Source of the DNA: M2408 sp046303515
GTDB taxonomy: Bacteria; Bacteroidota; Bacteroidia; Flavobacteriales_D; Crocinitomicaceae
Direction of reading: 5' to 3'
Assembly (NCBI GenBank): GCA_046303515.1
Contig: JBKCGI010000217.1
Location: forward strand, 1 to 64,000
Length of the DNA stretch: 64,000 bases
Both the position numbers and the translations under genes were made by a program. The notes under the pieces are model-generated. The model was not told the origin of the DNA. It saw nothing but the letters and a program-made list of their open reading frames with translations, and ran no database searches. This document shows, piece by piece, positions 61,077-64,000 of this stretch. Numbering within the stretch: position 1 is the stretch's first letter; each line of letters begins with the position of its first letter.

Positions 61077-61955
61077 ATGAACATTGCTATTTACGGTCGA
61101 AAAATCACGAAACAAAATGCCAAATATTTTGAAAATGTACTTCAATTAATTTCAAAATTTGGCTGGAATGCCGTCTTGGAATCTGAATTGAAAGAACAAT
61201 TAGTTCGTAAAGTTGGAATTGGAGAGAATTGCAAAACGTTTGTCGATCATTCTGATTTTTCCTCTGGAATAGATTTGGCGATAAGTGTTGGAGGAGATGG
61301 TACTTTTATTCAGACCGTAAAATACATTCGTGATAGTGGAGTTCCCGTTACTGGTGTCAATATGGGAAGATTAGGTTTTTTGGCGAATGTCAACCCAGAA
61401 GATTTAGAGCGCACCTTGGATATGGTCAAAAACAAACAATTTGAATACCAAAAACGTTCACTTTTGCGCGTGCACACGGCCGATAATTTGTTTGGAGAAG
61501 ATAATATTGCTTTAAATGAGGTGAGTTTACACAAAAAAGATACTTCCTCCATGATTACCGTTCACGCAAGTTTAGGTGATTTATATTTAAACTCGTATTG
61601 GGCTGATGGTTTAATTGCTGCAACTCCAACTGGATCAACAGCTTATAGCTTATCTTGTGGTGGACCAATCGTAACTCCTGGTTGTCAAATTCACATTCTA
61701 AATCCAATTGCACCTCATAATTTAAACGTGCGTCCAATGGTTGTTCCCGATCATTTTCCCATCAAATTATCTGTGGAAGGCCGCGAACGTAAATATTTAT
61801 TGAGTTTAGATTCTATCTCAAAAAGTATTTCTCAAGACGAAGAAGTGACCATCACCAAAGCAGAATTTTTAATCAATGTCGTGAAATTCGAAAACAATAA
61901 TTTCTTGGATACGATTCGAAATAAAATGTCTTGGGGGGTCGATAAGAGGAATTGA
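61077..61955 (+). CDS. nadK: NAD kinase
   Basis: 292 aa. Phosphorylates NAD to NADP. Motifs: catalytic VGGDGTFIQTVKYI, NMGRLGFLANV, the substrate loop TGSTAYSLSCGGPIVTPG, and the DGLIAATP strand. Full length. Second gene of the CBS-nadK operon. Confidence 0.97.
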   Translation: MNIAIYGRKITKQNAKYFENVLQLISKFGWNAVLESELKEQLVRKVGIGENCKTFVDHSDFSSGIDLAISVGGDGTFIQTVKYIRDSGVPVTGVNMGRLGFLANVNPEDLERTLDMVKNKQFEYQKRSLLRVHTADNLFGEDNIALNEVSLHKKDTSSMITVHASLGDLYLNSYWADGLIAATPTGSTAYSLSCGGPIVTPGCQIHILNPIAPHNLNVRPMVVPDHFPIKLSVEGRERKYLLSLDSISKSISQDEEVTITKAEFLINVVKFENNNFLDTIRNKMSWGVDKRN

Positions 61956-62048
61956 AAACGTTTTTTTAGTCAAAATTACATACAGATCAATCAATTGTAA
62001 ACCTTTCGAATGAAAATTTTTATAAATTTCGAAAAAATCCGTATTCTT

Positions 62049-63515
62049 ATGAAGAAAAAACTATTTCTTTTTTTTGTTTTCTTTTGTTTAAAAATTTGTC
62101 TTTCCCAAACAATTGAAGTTGTTCAAAAGCACATACCTGTTAATGGCTTTGATTATAAGAGATTTGGTGAATCGGTTTCCATGTGGGGGAACAAAGCTGT
62201 TGTTGGTTCTACTGCTGCTGGTCTTGGGAGTTCAGGTTCTGTGAGTGTCATGGAGTTTGATGGAAGCGTTTGGATTGAAAGGCAGGAATTATATTCAGAC
62301 CAATTGTATGGAATGGATGAATATGCTTATGATGTCGATATTAATGAGAATAAAATAATTGTTAGTGCTTTTTATGATATAAATAACAATGGAGATAATG
62401 TAGGATCTGTATATATTTATGAATATGATGGAAATTCTTGGTCGCAACAGGCAAAATTATATGCTCCGGATGGTGTTAACGGTGACCTATTTGGTATCTC
62501 AGTCGCGATAGAAGGAGATTATGCAATAATTGGTGCTAAGCACGTATCTAATTTAGCATATCATGATGGTGCGGTTTATGTGTATCATTTTCAAAATAAT
62601 CTCTGGAACTTTGAAGCAAAATTAACAGCTAATGATGCAGCTCTTGATAATACTTTTGGTACTTCGCTTGATCTCAACCAAAACAGCTTAGTCATAGGAT
62701 CTAGGTTTAGTGATGAAAATGCCTATAATACAGGTTCGGCATATGTTTTTGAAAAAACCGGTAATACATGGACACAGACGGCAAAACTTATAGCTTCCGA
62801 TGCAAGTGAATTTGCACTTTTCGGTAATGAAGTAGCGATCTCCGGGGATAAAATCATTGTAGGATCTTATTGGAATGACAATAGCCTGGGAGAACATGCG
62901 GGCGCGGCTTACATTTTTGAATATGATGGTTTGAATTGGCAGGAAAAAGCTAAATTAACAGCAAGTGATGGCTTGGCTGAGGATCGTTTTGGACATGCAG
63001 TTGCTTTATTTGAAAATAAGGCCATTGTCTCAGCCTCAGATTTGTTTACAGGAAAGGGAGCCTCCTATATTTTTGAATATAATGGCGTGGAATGGATTGA
63101 AACAAAAAAGATTTTACCATCAGATGTTGAAGAATCGGATTATTTTGGAGAAAGTGTATCTATTTATGGAGATTTTGCAATTGTAGGATCAATTTACGAT
63201 AATAATTCTTTTATACGTAATGGTTCGGTTTATTTTTTAAGCACTCCATATACAGCAAAAATTGATCAGATAAGAGCGTTGGATTTTAAAATTTCCCCAA
63301 ACCCAACAAATGGCTCTGTAAAAGTTGATTTTGCTAAAAGCAATTCTGATATTTCATATAAATTAAGCTCTCCATCTGGTCAAATGTTAATTTTGAAAGA
63401 TCATTTTTTTGGAGATAATTTTGAAGTAGATTTGAGCTCTTTTTCAAACGGTATGTACTATTTAGAAATTGATTTAGAAGGTAAAAGGGAAGTGGTAAAA
63501 ATTATAAAAGAATAA
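62049..63515 (+). CDS. FG-GAP repeat T9SS-secreted protein
   Basis: 488 aa from the ATG at 62049, which starts the signal peptide (KKKLFLFFVFFCLKICLSQ). An upstream ATG at 62010 adds a charged leader and is less likely. About six FG-GAP-like beta-propeller repeats (e.g. FGTSLDLNQNSLVIGSRFSD, FGNEVAISGDKIIVGSYWND, GSAYVFEKTGNTWTQTAKL). C-terminal type A sorting domain (KISPNPTNGSVKVDF ... GMYYLEIDLEGKREVVKI). Probably a surface protein with an integrin-alpha-like propeller; ligand unknown. Confidence 0.92.
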   Translation: MKKKLFLFFVFFCLKICLSQTIEVVQKHIPVNGFDYKRFGESVSMWGNKAVVGSTAAGLGSSGSVSVMEFDGSVWIERQELYSDQLYGMDEYAYDVDINENKIIVSAFYDINNNGDNVGSVYIYEYDGNSWSQQAKLYAPDGVNGDLFGISVAIEGDYAIIGAKHVSNLAYHDGAVYVYHFQNNLWNFEAKLTANDAALDNTFGTSLDLNQNSLVIGSRFSDENAYNTGSAYVFEKTGNTWTQTAKLIASDASEFALFGNEVAISGDKIIVGSYWNDNSLGEHAGAAYIFEYDGLNWQEKAKLTASDGLAEDRFGHAVALFENKAIVSASDLFTGKGASYIFEYNGVEWIETKKILPSDVEESDYFGESVSIYGDFAIVGSIYDNNSFIRNGSVYFLSTPYTAKIDQIRALDFKISPNPTNGSVKVDFAKSNSDISYKLSSPSGQMLILKDHFFGDNFEVDLSSFSNGMYYLEIDLEGKREVVKIIKE

Positions 63516-63655
63516 ATTCTTTTACTAAAATTCTTCCCATTTTTTCTCTACAAAAAGTTGCAAAGTCCGTTTTTTGTGTTTAATTTAGTTTTCGATTTCA
63601 GGGAATTTTGCCTTAAATCTAATAATCCATTTATACAAAAACCTAAACTTAACCC

Positions 63656-64000
63656 ATGGAAAAACGCTGGCTCGTTAAAACGAAACCTTCACCTGAAAAA
63701 ATCAATGACTTAGCTCAAAAATTAAAAATTGAACCAGTATTAGCAACAATTCTAATACAACGCGGAATTGAAACCTTTGAAGATGCTCAAGATTTTTTTA
63801 GACCCGATTTAAAAAAATTGCACAATCCATTTTTAATGAAAAACATGGATGTGGCTGTCAATCGTTTGGAAAAAGCAATTGAAACTAAAGAAAAAGTATT
63901 ACTTTTTGGCGATTATGATGTTGATGGAACAACTTCCGTTGCTTTGATGTACAATGTGCTCAAAAACCATATCGAAAACTTAGATTTCTATATTCCAGAT
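63656..64000 (+). CDS. recJ: Single-stranded-DNA exonuclease RecJ, 3'-truncated by window edge
   Basis: 115 codons visible, starting at ATG 63656 (MEKRWLVKTKPSPEKINDLA). The RecJ N-terminus (EPVLATILIQRGIETFEDAQ, FFRPDLKKLHNPFLMKNMD) and the first DHH-family catalytic motif LLFGDYDVDGTTSVALMYN are present. A 5'-to-3' ssDNA exonuclease in recombination and repair. The rest is outside the window. Confidence 0.95.
   Translation, partial: MEKRWLVKTKPSPEKINDLAQKLKIEPVLATILIQRGIETFEDAQDFFRPDLKKLHNPFLMKNMDVAVNRLEKAIETKEKVLLFGDYDVDGTTSVALMYNVLKNHIENLDFYIPD

Overview
The window comes from an AT-rich member of the Bacteroidota, most likely order Flavobacteriales. Four things support this: a short (289 aa) primary sigma factor; many exact TAnnTTTG (-7) promoter boxes; a PorP/SprF protein with several giant secreted proteins carrying type A or type B C-terminal sorting domains of the type IX secretion system (T9SS); and weak or absent Shine-Dalgarno sequences. 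The genus cannot be fixed from sequence alone. No prophage, insertion sequence, CRISPR array or rRNA is visible; there is one tRNA. Layout: 1-3217 an aldehyde dehydrogenase (5' end outside the window), a catalytically dead half-size ALDH paralogue and two small exported proteins. 3416-9446 ahcY, a DusB-like tRNA-dihydrouridine synthase, a minimal MscS channel, mtnA, an ACMSD-type decarboxylase and a VanZ-like protein. 9443-16862 a CotH-family T9SS protein, small proteins, acyl-CoA carboxylase beta subunit and an L,D-transpeptidase. 16904-28023 a CNNM/CorC protein, purD-purQ, ispD, yebC, two tandem OmpA/TSP3 lipoproteins, a PAP2 phosphatase, obgE, adk and hpt. 28231-43616 a surface-protein island: a 1055 aa CUB/Ig-like protein, PorP/SprF with a 1129 aa type B protein, a TPR histidine kinase with a NarL-type response regulator, a 1284 aa Gly-rich protein and a TPR protein. 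43676-49620 a divergent DoxX/HxlR pair, a tRNA(CAU), a methyltransferase with a low-molecular-weight phosphatase, the sigma factor and priA. 49668-64000 a lipoprotein, a double-VOC protein, a type B protein, an MsbA-like exporter, rbfA, a Lol-type permease, a LacI regulator, a T9SS protein, CBS protein plus nadK, an FG-GAP T9SS protein and the 5' end of recJ. The most notable signal is in the surface-protein island. The palindrome TGAGGGGTTAACCCCTCA (one copy with a mismatched centre) occurs three times, each upstream of one of the three giant secreted-protein genes. Each copy lies exactly 21 nt upstream of an exact TAnnTTTG box, which puts its centre near -42, a typical activator position. 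A two-component system with a LuxR/NarL-type output domain sits among these targets, so a local regulon for surface or adhesin proteins is proposed. Other points of interest are a tandem partial duplication of the tRNA 5' half interrupted by an 18-bp palindrome, an FtsX/Lol permease gene with no AUG/GUG/UUG start, several probably leaderless genes, and a 3'-UTR repeat found in the same orientation after four minus-strand genes.
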